Assembly (NCBI GenBank): GCA_964598425.1
Contig: CAZRBV010000009.1
Coordinates: 1 to 64,000, forward strand
DNA: 64,000 nucleotides
Source: UBA12567 sp964598425
GTDB taxonomy: Bacteria; Planctomycetota; Phycisphaerae; Phycisphaerales; SM1A02
Direction: 5' to 3'
Below are positions 52,422-61,905 of the stretch, piece after piece. A program made the position numbers and the translations under genes. The notes under the pieces are model-generated. The model saw only the letters and a program-made list of their open reading frames with translations. It had not been told where the DNA came from and ran no database searches. The first letter of the stretch is position 1. Every line of letters begins with the position of its first letter.

Positions 52422-53672
52422 ATGGACCGCCGCAGCACTCGCCAGATTTCTCTCGGAACCGAACGCACCGGAATCGTGCGAATCGGCGGCGATGCCGACG
52501 TATCGGTCCAGACGATGACATCTGGAAGTACCAGCGATATTGACTCATGTGTCGCCGAGATCAATCGCCTCGCCGCAGCAGGCGCCGACATCGTCCGCGT
52601 TGCCGTTCCAAAGCGAGCTGACACCGAGGCACTCTCCGAGATTCTCAATCAGACGCGCGTACCGATCGTTGCAGACGTTCACTTCCACTTCCAGAGAGCG
52701 ATCGAGGCGGTCGAGGCTGGCATCCACAAGATTCGGCTGAACCCCGGAAACATTGCAGATCGCGATCAGGTCAACAGCGTCATTGACGCATGCGCCGAAC
52801 GATCGATCCCCATTCGCATCGGCGTCAATGAAGGCTCGATCATCGAGCGAAAGGACAAGAAGCAGCGAATGGAGGAGCTCGGCAAGTTCTTTGCCGATCA
52901 TCGCCAGGGCCATCTCATGGCGCTCATGATCACGAAGCTCGAGGAGTACGTCGAGATCTTCGAGTCCCGCAACTTCCACGACATCTGCATCAGCGCCAAG
53001 ACGATGGACGCCCGGCTTGCCATTGACACGTATCGAGAAGTGTCACGGCGATTCGACTACCCCCTGCACCTTGGAGTCACGCACGCCGGACCACGGGAAA
53101 CGGGTGCAATCCGAAGTATTGTGGCGCTCGGCACGCTCCTCTCGGGCGGAGTCGGTGACACGCTGCGCATCAGCTATGCGAGCGATCCCGTCTACGAAGT
53201 CGAGGATGGACTGGAAATGCTCTGGTCGCTCGGACTTCGTGAGAGACGAGGCGCCGAACTCATCGCCTGCCCGACATGTGGTCGAATTCAGGTTGATCTG
53301 TTTCAGCTGGTGCAGGATGTTCGCGACAAACTCGCCGAGCATATTGAAGTGCCAATGAAAGTCGCCGTCATGGGATGTGTCGTCAACGGCCCAGGCGAAG
53401 CCGAGGGTGCCGATGTTGCCGTCTTCGCAGGAGACCGCCGCGGCATCATCTATGTGCAAGGCCAACGAGTTGCCAATGTCTCTGAAGAAGAGATTCTGGA
53501 GCGGCTGCTCGAGGAGTGTCGGCGCTTCCAGGATCGAGTCAACGCCGGCGAAGCTCAACTCGGCGAGAAAGCAGTCGACATCCTCCCCCCGGATCCGATC
53601 GGAGAACTTGGGAGCGGCTTCGACTCCATCGCAAAGGGAACCGTCGAGCAGATCTCGATAGGCAAGACATGA
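52422..53672 (+). CDS. ispG: 4-hydroxy-3-methylbut-2-enyl diphosphate synthase
   Basis: Iron-sulfur enzyme of 416 aa for the sixth step of the MEP isoprenoid pathway. The TIM-barrel part has VQTMTSGSTSD, VRVAVP and IRLNPGNI. The 4Fe-4S cluster is held by Cys283 and Cys286 (CPTCGR), Cys319 (GCVVNGPGEAEGAD) and probably Glu326. It is the short bacterial form without the plant-type insert. ATG 52422 lacks a ribosome-binding site. The next gene, a pseudopilin, overlaps its stop by 4 nt. ispA and dxs lie 3-4 kb downstream. Confidence 0.95.
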   Translation: MDRRSTRQISLGTERTGIVRIGGDADVSVQTMTSGSTSDIDSCVAEINRLAAAGADIVRVAVPKRADTEALSEILNQTRVPIVADVHFHFQRAIEAVEAGIHKIRLNPGNIADRDQVNSVIDACAERSIPIRIGVNEGSIIERKDKKQRMEELGKFFADHRQGHLMALMITKLEEYVEIFESRNFHDICISAKTMDARLAIDTYREVSRRFDYPLHLGVTHAGPRETGAIRSIVALGTLLSGGVGDTLRISYASDPVYEVEDGLEMLWSLGLRERRGAELIACPTCGRIQVDLFQLVQDVRDKLAEHIEVPMKVAVMGCVVNGPGEAEGADVAVFAGDRRGIIYVQGQRVANVSEEEILERLLEECRRFQDRVNAGEAQLGEKAVDILPPDPIGELGSGFDSIAKGTVEQISIGKT

Positions 53673-54607
53673 GCCTCCGCCGAACGCCTCGGCCTCGCGG
53701 TTACACCCTCATTGAGTTGATGGTTGTGCTCGCCATCATCGGCATCCTGATTGCGATGGTGGGTGGCGGCCTGATGCTCGCCAAGCGAGCGGCGCAGGGC
53801 CTCTCGCACGCCAATGACCTCAGGCAGGTTGGGCTCGCATGGAGTCAGTACAACGTTGACAATGAATCGAGTTTTGTTCCCGGGTATGTGTCCGCTCGAG
53901 TGCAGCGCAATCGGCGAATGGGACTCGCGTATCCCAACCACCTGCCAATTCCTCCAGCGCCAACGTTTGATGAGTCACTTCCAAACATCGGCGGGCCATG
54001 GACATGGAGACTCGTCGAGTATCTCAACTACGACCTCGCGCCACTGCTGCGCGGAGAGGATCGCGATCTCCTCCCGATGATCGACTTTGCTGAACACGGC
54101 GAGCACGTCGCCTATGAGCCGGGGTTTGCCTACAACGGGTGGTACGTCGGTGGGCATTGGACCATGTCCACCGATGGAGCGCGACCATTGCAGGCCTTCC
54201 GGCGAGCAGTCCTGGCAGATCGCTCCTATGCCAATGTTGTCGTAACCTCAGCAGGTCAAGTCAAGCATCCCACCAAGATTATCGTGTTCGCTCCGGGAAC
54301 ACTCATCAAGGATCCAGGCACCGTTCGAGCGAGCGAGTTTGATGCTGGTGGCTGGTTTGAAATCACCCCGCCGACCCTAGCCAATCAACCTATGTGGCAG
54401 TTGCACGCCTTTGATACCGTCGAGGTGTATGAAAGCGACGTAGCCGTTCCATGGCTTGACGGCAACAACGACCTCCCTGTCTATCACGCCGATGGTCACA
54501 TCCAGACGCTCACACTCGAAGACGTGACACAACAGGACCGATGGATCGACGATGCGCGAGAGGTGGACGGCGTCCCGGCCTCGAAATTCACCCACGATCC
54601 CGAGTGA
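53669..54607 (+). CDS. Type II/IV pseudopilin (prepilin N-methylation protein)
   Basis: Prepilin-like protein of 312 aa. The leader MSLRRTPRPRG is cut after Gly before YTLIELMVVLAIIGIL, with the required Glu at +5, and the hydrophobic helix follows. The C-terminal globular part contains a repeated W/G-rich region (FAYNGWYVGGHW) and ends with a His/Asp-rich stretch (VYHADGHIQTLT) like the cargo domains of planctomycete pseudopilins. ATG 53669 overlaps the ispG stop (ATGA), an unexpected pairing. No secretion ATPase or peptidase gene is nearby. It converges with the TraB-like gene with a 1-bp gap. Confidence 0.85.
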   Translation: MSLRRTPRPRGYTLIELMVVLAIIGILIAMVGGGLMLAKRAAQGLSHANDLRQVGLAWSQYNVDNESSFVPGYVSARVQRNRRMGLAYPNHLPIPPAPTFDESLPNIGGPWTWRLVEYLNYDLAPLLRGEDRDLLPMIDFAEHGEHVAYEPGFAYNGWYVGGHWTMSTDGARPLQAFRRAVLADRSYANVVVTSAGQVKHPTKIIVFAPGTLIKDPGTVRASEFDAGGWFEITPPTLANQPMWQLHAFDTVEVYESDVAVPWLDGNNDLPVYHADGHIQTLTLEDVTQQDRWIDDAREVDGVPASKFTHDPE

Positions 54608-54608
54608 C

Positions 54609-55859
54609 CTATCGGGCCATCTGCCTTCCGAGCATTCCCATCCAGCCCTTGAGCATGCTGATGTCAGCTTCGGTCAACGACGACTGACTCAGGTCCAGCT
54701 CGATTGCAGGCATCCATCGTTCATCCGAAGGACTCCACCCGCCCTCTCGCTGCGCAAGCAATCTGGCCAAACCGGGCATATGGCCGGCCCCGTACAACAC
54801 AGCAACAGTCTGTGGCGATTGCCCTGTGTTCAACACGTCATCAACAACTTCCATGGCCCGTTCATTGCGAAGATCGATCAGGACCTCGCGGAAGGCAGGC
54901 CCCTGCATTGCGAGGGCGCCATCGATCGTTTCTTCATCACCCAACATCTCGATGAGCAACGCTTTCATGGTGTCGACAACGCGTCCACCAAACATGGCAT
55001 CAATAGTCGGAATGATGGCAATCAGTCCGCGGGCAATACCTCCGACCAGACCTTGCTCAGACAGCAGATCCGTGAGGTCGTCAATCTGTTGACCACGCTC
55101 TCGGAATGCCATCGCCACCTGTTGGATATCAAGATCCCCCGGCGTCCACCGAATGTCGTCGTAAGGCAATGCATCCAGTTGGAAGGCAAGCCCAAGCATC
55201 TCGGCCAACGATCGCTGCAACATGCCCCCCTCACCGGCAGGAGCCTCCCCGGCAATCGCCACGACAATATCCGTCGCAGCGTCATCGCCTCCGGGGAGTC
55301 CGTCGCTCCCGAGACTCTTGAGTGTGCTGTTGCCGTTCTCATCCCGTTCGATGATCCAAGGGCGTTTCCACCCGTCTCTGGACAGCCCTCGAACCAGGCC
55401 GGTGACACGCGCCTCGCGGCGAGCCAACTCATTCATCGCTGCATTCCAGTCCGGCGCGGACGTCCCGGCGAGAACTCCTGCGAGCAGTTCCGCTGTCTGG
55501 CGGGTCGCCGCCGCTTCGCCTCCTTGAGCCACCGTCCACGGTGGTCGGCCACCGACGGGCAGGACCGACTCAAACACGACAACGTCGCACGACTCCAAAA
55601 GGCTGTCAATCGCCGAGTAGTACCCGGCTTCCCCAACATGCGCAACCCCAACGAGCCAGATCCGGTCGCCTCGTTCGGCGTCGTCCCACGCCCGAGCCGC
55701 GATCTCCAACCGTCCACCGTCAGCATCCCAGATTGGCCGGAGCCACGACAACCGTTCCGTGGATCCGCCTCGCAGATCACCGTCCCCAACAGCGACACTC
55801 GACGCATACAGAATCCCGGCCAAGCAGGCCACGCCAATCATCATCAATCTGACCTTCAC
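54609..55859 (-). CDS. TraB/GumN-family exported protein
   Basis: Exported protein of 416 aa with a signal peptide (about 1-25). The pattern IWLVGVAHVGEAGYY (conserved GxxH), VVVFESVLP (conserved Glu) and VLYGAGHMPGL (second GxxH) fits the TraB/PrgY/GumN superfamily, predicted metallohydrolases or proteases. A GTG start at 55859 overlaps the ExbB-like gene's stop by 4 nt (GTGA), so the two are coupled. Substrate unknown. Confidence 0.72.
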   Translation of the reverse strand: MKVRLMMIGVACLAGILYASSVAVGDGDLRGGSTERLSWLRPIWDADGGRLEIAARAWDDAERGDRIWLVGVAHVGEAGYYSAIDSLLESCDVVVFESVLPVGGRPPWTVAQGGEAAATRQTAELLAGVLAGTSAPDWNAAMNELARREARVTGLVRGLSRDGWKRPWIIERDENGNSTLKSLGSDGLPGGDDAATDIVVAIAGEAPAGEGGMLQRSLAEMLGLAFQLDALPYDDIRWTPGDLDIQQVAMAFRERGQQIDDLTDLLSEQGLVGGIARGLIAIIPTIDAMFGGRVVDTMKALLIEMLGDEETIDGALAMQGPAFREVLIDLRNERAMEVVDDVLNTGQSPQTVAVLYGAGHMPGLARLLAQREGGWSPSDERWMPAIELDLSQSSLTEADISMLKGWMGMLGRQMAR

Positions 55860-56530
55860 TCGCTGGCTCCTGCTGTGAGACCGGCACGCCCGGTTCGACG
55901 ATCACCCTCCTGCCCTGCAGCCACAAGCGCTTCCAGGCGACCCATGGCTCGTGATGACTGCCCGCGAAATGCCATGTACGGGAACAACGTAATGAGCGCC
56001 ACAACCAGACCAAACGCAGTCGTGAGTAGTGCTGCAGCAATGCCTCCGGCAACTTCCGTCGGGTCGCTCAGCGTGGAGCGAGCACCGAGTAACTCAAAAC
56101 TCTGAATGATCCCCAGCACTGTTCCCAAAATACCGAGGAGAGGCGCCGCCGTAATGATTGTCGACATTGTGACGAGATACCGGTCGAGGCGACCTCGCTG
56201 ATCTTCGACTGCCTCAAGGGCCACCGCATCATTGGCCCCCTCTTCCACAAGCCTGCACGCAACTCGGCCATAAGGCGTCCCGTCATCACTGACGAGCCCC
56301 CGCACCATGGCAGCATCGCCTGTTCGAAGCGCATGATTGAGTCTGGCCAGACGACGAAGAGAGGTCTTGCCATTGACGCCAATCCAGAAAATGACTCGCT
56401 CGACAACCAGTGTGATGCTGATGATGCTCAGCACCAGCAGAGGAATCATCACGTATCCGCCTCGAGTCAGCAGCGAGCTCACTTCGCCTGACCAGCCACT
56501 TGGCGCTACCGTTGCAAGATCCAGAATCAT
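55856..56530 (-). CDS. MotA/TolQ/ExbB-family proton-channel protein
   Basis: Inner-membrane protein of 224 aa with three membrane segments in the ExbB/TolQ layout. The first is near 28-50 (MIPLLVLSIISITLVVERVIFW); the second and third lie near 110-135 and 155-185 with APLLGILGTVLGIIQSF and AGGIAAALLTTAFGLVVA. These match the family core (GLLGTVxGM, I..AL..TA.GL). ATG 56530 has GGGAGG 5 nt upstream. No ExbD/TolR partner lies next to it; the downstream gene is the TraB-like one. Confidence 0.85.
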   Translation of the reverse strand: MILDLATVAPSGWSGEVSSLLTRGGYVMIPLLVLSIISITLVVERVIFWIGVNGKTSLRRLARLNHALRTGDAAMVRGLVSDDGTPYGRVACRLVEEGANDAVALEAVEDQRGRLDRYLVTMSTIITAAPLLGILGTVLGIIQSFELLGARSTLSDPTEVAGGIAAALLTTAFGLVVALITLFPYMAFRGQSSRAMGRLEALVAAGQEGDRRTGRAGLTAGASE

Positions 56531-56595
56531 GGTTCCTCCCTGCATGCCCGGTATAGTAGAGCGTTCCTGAGTCGTACCGAGCAAACGAGCACACG

Positions 56596-57501
56596 ATGGG
56601 ACCAACCCGCACCATGAATCAGGTTGAAGATGGCCACAGGCTGATTGCTGAGGGCAGTGAACGCGTCGAGCGTCTCCTGTCAGACTCCATCGACTGGTCA
56701 CGTCTTCCCCAGCATCTCGCTGAGGCCGCGCAGTATGGAGTCCTCGGGGGCGGCAAGCGGCTCCGCCCCATTCTCGTTCTCACCTCATGCGAAGCAGTCG
56801 CCGGTCTCGAAGAAGATGCCGCCCCAGCGGCTGCTGCGCTGGAACTGGTTCACTGTTTCAGCCTCGTGCACGACGATCTGCCCGCACTCGATGACGATGA
56901 TCTACGCCGTGGACGACCAACCCTGCACATTCACGCTGGCGAGCCCCTGGCAATTCTCGCGGGCGATCTGATGCTCGCGATGGCCTTTGGAGTCATCGCC
57001 AAGGGATCGTGCTCGCCGCACATTCGCGCCGCACTTGTTGAGGAACTGGCCACTGGTACCTCTGACATGGTCGCCGGACAGGTGTATGACACACTTGGTG
57101 GCCTCCCCAAAGACATCAGCCCTCTCGAGCAGGTGAAACTGGTCCACCGGAACAAGACCGGGGCGCTCATCCGCGCGGCCTGCCGAATGGGGGGCCTCTG
57201 CGGAAACGCCTCGGCGGAAGCAATGACAGCGCTGACAACGTACGGCGAGGCCATGGGGCTCATGTTTCAGATCGTTGATGACCTGCTGGATATCACGCAA
57301 TCGGCCGAACATGTGGGCAAAGCGACGGGCAAAGACGCTGCGCGTGGCAAGATGACGTACCCAACCGTACTTGGCGAGTCCGCATGCCACGCCGAAGTCG
57401 ATCGGCTTCGAAACGAAGCTGTAGCCGCAGCCGCCGAGTTGGGAGACGGGGGCTATCCACTTGGATGCCTCGCCGAAGTGATGGCCGTGAGAACCAGATA
57501 A
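56596..57501 (+). CDS. ispA: Farnesyl/geranyl diphosphate synthase (polyprenyl synthetase)
   Basis: Cytoplasmic prenyltransferase of 301 aa that condenses IPP with DMAPP or GPP. Motifs are GGGKRLRP, the first Asp-rich motif DDLPALDDDDLRRGRPT (DDxxxxD form), GDLMLAMAF and the second Asp-rich motif FQIVDDLLD. The DDxxxxD spacing and small residues before it favour a short C15 product. ATG 56596 or ATG 56614 could be the start. A possible -10 box TATAGT lies at 56552-56557 in the 65-bp divergent gap. dxs follows after 70 bp. Confidence 0.9.
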   Translation: MGPTRTMNQVEDGHRLIAEGSERVERLLSDSIDWSRLPQHLAEAAQYGVLGGGKRLRPILVLTSCEAVAGLEEDAAPAAAALELVHCFSLVHDDLPALDDDDLRRGRPTLHIHAGEPLAILAGDLMLAMAFGVIAKGSCSPHIRAALVEELATGTSDMVAGQVYDTLGGLPKDISPLEQVKLVHRNKTGALIRAACRMGGLCGNASAEAMTALTTYGEAMGLMFQIVDDLLDITQSAEHVGKATGKDAARGKMTYPTVLGESACHAEVDRLRNEAVAAAAELGDGGYPLGCLAEVMAVRTR

Positions 57502-57530
57502 AACGAACTGGCCCCAAGGAGTCGCACTGG

Positions 57531-57536
57531 TACACT
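57531..57536 (+). promoter_or_regulatory. Candidate extended -10 box before dxs
   Basis: TACACT is preceded by TGG, giving a TGn extended -10 as before tRNA-Asp. Its predicted start site near 57543 would leave a leader of about 29 nt holding the AGGAG of dxs. Confidence 0.4.
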
Positions 57537-57571
57537 CTCACCTCCACGACTCTGGAGTTCAGGAGAACCTC

Positions 57572-59539
57572 ATGGACCTCAAGATCCTGCCGGGCATCAC
57601 GTCCCCGTCCGACCTCAAAGCGTTGCCGCTTGAGGAACTTCCGGCACTCGCTGCCGAAATGCGACAGGCGATTTGCGCGCAGGTTCAGAAGTCAGGTGGG
57701 CATCTGGCACCGAATCTGGGCGTCGTGGAACTCCTGATCGCGCTTCACCGAGTCTTCGACTTCGGCCACGATCGGATTCTGTTTGACGTCGGCCACCAGT
57801 GCTATCCCCACAAACTGATTACGGGGCGTTACCCCCAACTGTCCAGACTTCGCCAGCGAGATGGCATGGGTGGATTCCCCGACCCTTCTGAGTCGGACCA
57901 TGACCTATTCATGGTGGGTCATGCCGGCACTTCAATCTCGACGGCCACGGGCATGGCCCACGGAGACACACTTCGAGGCGAGGGCTGGTCACCAGACAAT
58001 CCCACCGGCCGGCGAACCGTTGCGTTCATCGGTGACGCCAGCATTGTCAACGGCCTGGCTATGGAAGGGCTCAATCACGCGGGAACACTGAATCGTCAGT
58101 TTCTCGTCGTCCTCAACGACAACGGCATGAGCATCGCGAAGCCACAAGGTGCCGTCGCGTCCTACTTTGATCGGCTTCGCGTGTCGGACACCTATCGATC
58201 GGTCAAGCGGGCCGCCAAGGGCGTTGTCTCAAACATCCCTGGTGGCGGCACCCTCAGGGATTGGGGGCACCGGCTTGGCGAAGTGGCCAAAGACATGATC
58301 ACCGATGATCCGTGGTTCGAAAAATTCGGACTGCTGCATGTTGGTCCGGTCGATGGACACGACCTCCCTTCCCTCATCGAAACGCTCGCCACGATTCGGA
58401 ACTTCGATCACCCGATTGTGCTGCACGCCCACACCGTGAAGGGCAAAGGGTTTGAGTACACCGAGAGCGACGCCACGGCATTTCACTCACCGAAGCCGCA
58501 CTCTGTTCAGGGCTGCCGAGTCGAAGTGGCGTCCGGTGGACGCAGCTTCACTGCCGCATTTGGTGATGCGTTGTGCGAACTCATGGAGCGGGACGGCACC
58601 GTGACAGCCTGTACAGCCGCCATGCCGGATGGCACCGGTGTGCAGCAGGCACTTGAACGGTTCCCCGAGCGAACCTGGGACACCGGCATCTGCGAATCCC
58701 ATGCTGCTGACATGATGGCTGGCATGGCGAAAACCGGGCTGCGCCCATTCCTCGCCGTGTACTCCACATTCCTCCAACGGGCTTTCGACCAGTGTTTCCA
58801 GGAGGCATCGCTTCAGGGTCTGCCGTTGAGGCTGTGCCTTGATCGAGCCGGGCTTGTCGGAGGTGATGGAGCCGTTCACCATGGATTCTGCGATGTCACC
58901 ATCCTCCGGTCCCTCCCAGGCGCGGTCCTCACAGCGGCCATTGATGAACCCAGTCTGCGGGCCGCGTTGGAGTTCATGCGCACGTATGACGACGGTCTTT
59001 CAGCTGTGCGATACCCGCGAGCTGATGTTGATGATCGGCTGATCGAAGAGGGATGCCCACCCTTCGAAATCGGGCGGGCACGCCAACTTCGAGCGTCGCA
59101 TCGACCGAGTGTCATCGTGATGGCATATGGCGTTCCCGCCATGACCGCCCTGGACGCTGCCAATTCAATTGAGCAGGAGTTGGACGTCGAAGTCTGGGAT
59201 GCTCGCTTCGCCAAGCCGATTGATGTGGAACTCGTTGAATCCGCGCTGAAGCGTGGCATTCCAATCCTGACAATCGAAGAGCAAGGACTCATTGGTGGAT
59301 TCGGCGCAGCTCTCGTCGAGGAGGCCGCCAGCCGAGGCCTCGACGCTTCGCTGATCGAGCGAGCGGGCCTGCCAGACCGATGGATTCACCAGGGCAGCCG
59401 TGACGAGCAACTCGCGGAGGCAGGGTTGGATGTCCCGGGCATCGTCCGTTCCATTCGTGCAGCGGCGGCCCGCCGCGCAGACCCGCACGAAGTGCCAGTG
59501 GCAGAGCTGCCTCGGCGGCAACCGCAGCCGACGACCTGA
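57572..59539 (+). CDS. dxs: 1-deoxy-D-xylulose-5-phosphate synthase
   Basis: Thiamine-diphosphate enzyme of 655 aa for the first step of the MEP pathway, joining pyruvate and glyceraldehyde 3-phosphate. ATG 57572 has AGGAG 7 nt upstream. Motifs are GGHLAPNLG, DVGHQCYPHKL, the ThDP-binding GDASIVNG...N (canonical DXS has GDG here), the activation Glu in CESHAADM, and YSTFLQRAFDQ, DRAGLVGGDG and HHGFCDVTIL. Length is normal. The GDA for GDG change and a less conserved pyrimidine-domain loop make it divergent but complete. Confidence 0.93.
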   Translation: MDLKILPGITSPSDLKALPLEELPALAAEMRQAICAQVQKSGGHLAPNLGVVELLIALHRVFDFGHDRILFDVGHQCYPHKLITGRYPQLSRLRQRDGMGGFPDPSESDHDLFMVGHAGTSISTATGMAHGDTLRGEGWSPDNPTGRRTVAFIGDASIVNGLAMEGLNHAGTLNRQFLVVLNDNGMSIAKPQGAVASYFDRLRVSDTYRSVKRAAKGVVSNIPGGGTLRDWGHRLGEVAKDMITDDPWFEKFGLLHVGPVDGHDLPSLIETLATIRNFDHPIVLHAHTVKGKGFEYTESDATAFHSPKPHSVQGCRVEVASGGRSFTAAFGDALCELMERDGTVTACTAAMPDGTGVQQALERFPERTWDTGICESHAADMMAGMAKTGLRPFLAVYSTFLQRAFDQCFQEASLQGLPLRLCLDRAGLVGGDGAVHHGFCDVTILRSLPGAVLTAAIDEPSLRAALEFMRTYDDGLSAVRYPRADVDDRLIEEGCPPFEIGRARQLRASHRPSVIVMAYGVPAMTALDAANSIEQELDVEVWDARFAKPIDVELVESALKRGIPILTIEEQGLIGGFGAALVEEAASRGLDASLIERAGLPDRWIHQGSRDEQLAEAGLDVPGIVRSIRAAAARRADPHEVPVAELPRRQPQPTT

Positions 59540-59601
59540 TACTCGCCCGACTTTTGGCAGTTTCCAGCGATGCCGCGCTGCGGGGGCCTAGGCTCGCCGC
59601 C

Positions 59602-61905
59602 ATGCAGTTTGAAGCCATTGGCCTTGTGTCCGGCGCAGCCTTCGCGGTGCAACCGTGCAACATTGGTATCGGAGATGTCGAGCAGGCTGTCAAGGCCATC
59701 GGTACTGCGATTGTTGAAATGCATGAGGCGAAGCGGCACTGGGACCCAAAGTCCATGCCGGAAGGCGAGAGTACTCGGCAACATCTTGGCGGCTATACCT
59801 CGCTCTCGGCGCTTGCGCTCATCACGGCGGGCTACGACTCACAGGCGTCGCCGCTCCGCGAAGCCATCGGGTATCTGCAGGATATTGAGCCTGACGGAAC
59901 CTATGCCGTTTCGTTCCGCGCCCAAGTATGGGCCAGTCTCCCTGATCGATTCCTGCCGCTGCTCCAACGGGATGTCGATCGACTCATCGAGTCCTTTCAC
60001 TGGGGTCAGGGTGGCTGGGATTACCTCTGCCGCCCAGTCAAACGAATCCCTCGCGTCTCACCATCCACGCGACACGTTGCCGTTCTCGCCCTCCATGCGG
60101 CTGCCCAGCGTGGGATCGACATTCCACGACCACTCCTGCAGCGCGTCGAACAGGCAACGATTGAGTCGCAACACGAAGACGGTGGATGGTCCTATTACAC
60201 AGGCGATTCACCCACCGGGTCGATGACGTCCGCCGGTGTCTTTTCCCTGATCCTTGTCGATGAACTGCTCGCGCAGCATGGTCGCCGGACCGCCAATGCC
60301 CGGCGGGACGCCAGCATTGCCCGCGGTCTTGCATGGCTCGATGCTCGCTTTGAAGCGATGCCGTGTCCGGGTGGCGGCCGGTGCGCCAAGTTTCCGATGT
60401 ACTGGCTCTACTCCCTTGAGCGAGTCGCCCTGGCGACGGGTCGACGCACCCTGAATACCCGTGACTGGATGCGAGATGCCGTCGCGGTCGTTCTGGAACG
60501 GCTCTGCAGGAAAGACGACCAGGGCGTGTGGCACATCAAGGGACGCCAGAGCCTCTCGCAGCTCAGACAGCGTTGTTTCGCGCTGATGATCCTTCACCGG
60601 GCCAGCCTGCCCCTCGCCTGCAGCCATCTCTCCATCGATGACGATGAATCTGGTGGACGCCTCGCCGCCACCCTCGTCTCGACACTGCTGACCAGACACG
60701 AGCAGGAGTCTTCGTGGCAACGCGTCTCGATGGATGACACCGTGGATGCCTGGCTGGAATCGCCGTTGCTGCTCGTCGCGGCCAAGTCGGCGCCACGATT
60801 CCTCAAACCCCATTACGGAGCGATCGCCCGCCACAAGCGATCGCCGGACACCGACCCGCTTCCCAGCATTCAGGAGGTCGACCGCATTCGGGAATTCGTG
60901 CGGCGAGGCGGACTGCTGGTTGTTGCCGCTCAATCCAGTGGCAGTCGCAAGGCATGGAAACAGATCGGCTCGCTGGCAGCACCCAACGCGACATGGGCCG
61001 CGGTGGACCGGGAGCATCCGGCAATGAATCTCCTCGCCACTTCGCGGAGGCGCCCCCGAATCGAATCGCTGTCAAACGGCGGTCGCCCCCTGATCTTCAT
61101 CGTGTCTTCTCATTTCGAGGCGGCATTGCCCAATCTCTGGGCATTTGCAACGGAGCGGCACCCCTTTCCTCCTCGGCTGGAGCTCATCACACAGACACCT
61201 CCTCCTGCGGTCACCACGCCACGACTGCCGATTGTCTTTGCAACCTCCGACACCGACGCCATTGAACACGGAGCCGCTGCCGCACTCCATGACTGGGCGC
61301 AGCGAGCGGGCAAGCCACTTGAGGTACACACCGTCGATCTGGATCGACTCAGCACCACACGGGGGCTTCTCGTCATTCAAGCTGCGGCAGGTCCGCCGCC
61401 TTGGCAGGTGATCAACCGGCTTCTTGGGAATGGGCGGTCGGTCCTTCTGACTGGAAGTCATGAGGCACTGCAATCGGTCGAAGTAGCGGTGCGAGATGCC
61501 GGACTGACCTTGTCGCCAGCGCGGGGGCAGGCATGGATCTCAGGCGAAGGCCTCCCGGACGGTCACGATGTGTCCCGGCCAGGCTGGAGGCCGAGCTCAC
61601 GGCAATTGGGTCGAATGCTGCCTGGGCTCGACATGCTCGTAGCCGACCACCCTGCAGGTGGCTCCCTCCTGGTCTCTCATGCTGACCTCATGCAGGCGCT
61701 CCTCGATCGGCCGAGTTGGGGAATCCACGGATATGACGCCAGAACTGCCCGACTGCTGCTGTGGAATCTCGTGCAGCAGATCACCCCGACGCCCGTCCAG
61801 GAGGTGGCGTACCTTGATGAGCATGCGACGATGGGCGTGGTGGACAACGGGATCGGCCGTTCTGATCGGGGTCATCATCGCGGCGCTGATGTTCCCGGGA
61901 TATGA
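59602..61905 (+). CDS. Squalene-cyclase-repeat protein with DUF4159-like C-terminal half
   Basis: Protein of 767 aa. The N-terminal half (about 40-400) is an alpha/alpha-barrel of prenyltransferase/squalene-cyclase-type repeats (GGYTSLSALALITAGY, QGGWDYLCRP, DGGWSYYTGD). The C-terminal half (about 440-750) resembles DUF4159, with IREFVRRGGLLVV and LIFIVSSHFEAA. This combination is familiar from planctomycetes and has no proven function. I prefer ATG 59602; the frame also opens at a TTG at 59554. The end overlaps the next gene by 89 nt. Confidence 0.68.
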   Translation: MQFEAIGLVSGAAFAVQPCNIGIGDVEQAVKAIGTAIVEMHEAKRHWDPKSMPEGESTRQHLGGYTSLSALALITAGYDSQASPLREAIGYLQDIEPDGTYAVSFRAQVWASLPDRFLPLLQRDVDRLIESFHWGQGGWDYLCRPVKRIPRVSPSTRHVAVLALHAAAQRGIDIPRPLLQRVEQATIESQHEDGGWSYYTGDSPTGSMTSAGVFSLILVDELLAQHGRRTANARRDASIARGLAWLDARFEAMPCPGGGRCAKFPMYWLYSLERVALATGRRTLNTRDWMRDAVAVVLERLCRKDDQGVWHIKGRQSLSQLRQRCFALMILHRASLPLACSHLSIDDDESGGRLAATLVSTLLTRHEQESSWQRVSMDDTVDAWLESPLLLVAAKSAPRFLKPHYGAIARHKRSPDTDPLPSIQEVDRIREFVRRGGLLVVAAQSSGSRKAWKQIGSLAAPNATWAAVDREHPAMNLLATSRRRPRIESLSNGGRPLIFIVSSHFEAALPNLWAFATERHPFPPRLELITQTPPPAVTTPRLPIVFATSDTDAIEHGAAAALHDWAQRAGKPLEVHTVDLDRLSTTRGLLVIQAAAGPPPWQVINRLLGNGRSVLLTGSHEALQSVEVAVRDAGLTLSPARGQAWISGEGLPDGHDVSRPGWRPSSRQLGRMLPGLDMLVADHPAGGSLLVSHADLMQALLDRPSWGIHGYDARTARLLLWNLVQQITPTPVQEVAYLDEHATMGVVDNGIGRSDRGHHRGADVPGI

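Noticed and set aside
54552..56105. 517-aa plus-strand open frame
   Set aside because: It is antisense to the TraB-like and ExbB-like genes and shows no protein-like motif or start signal.
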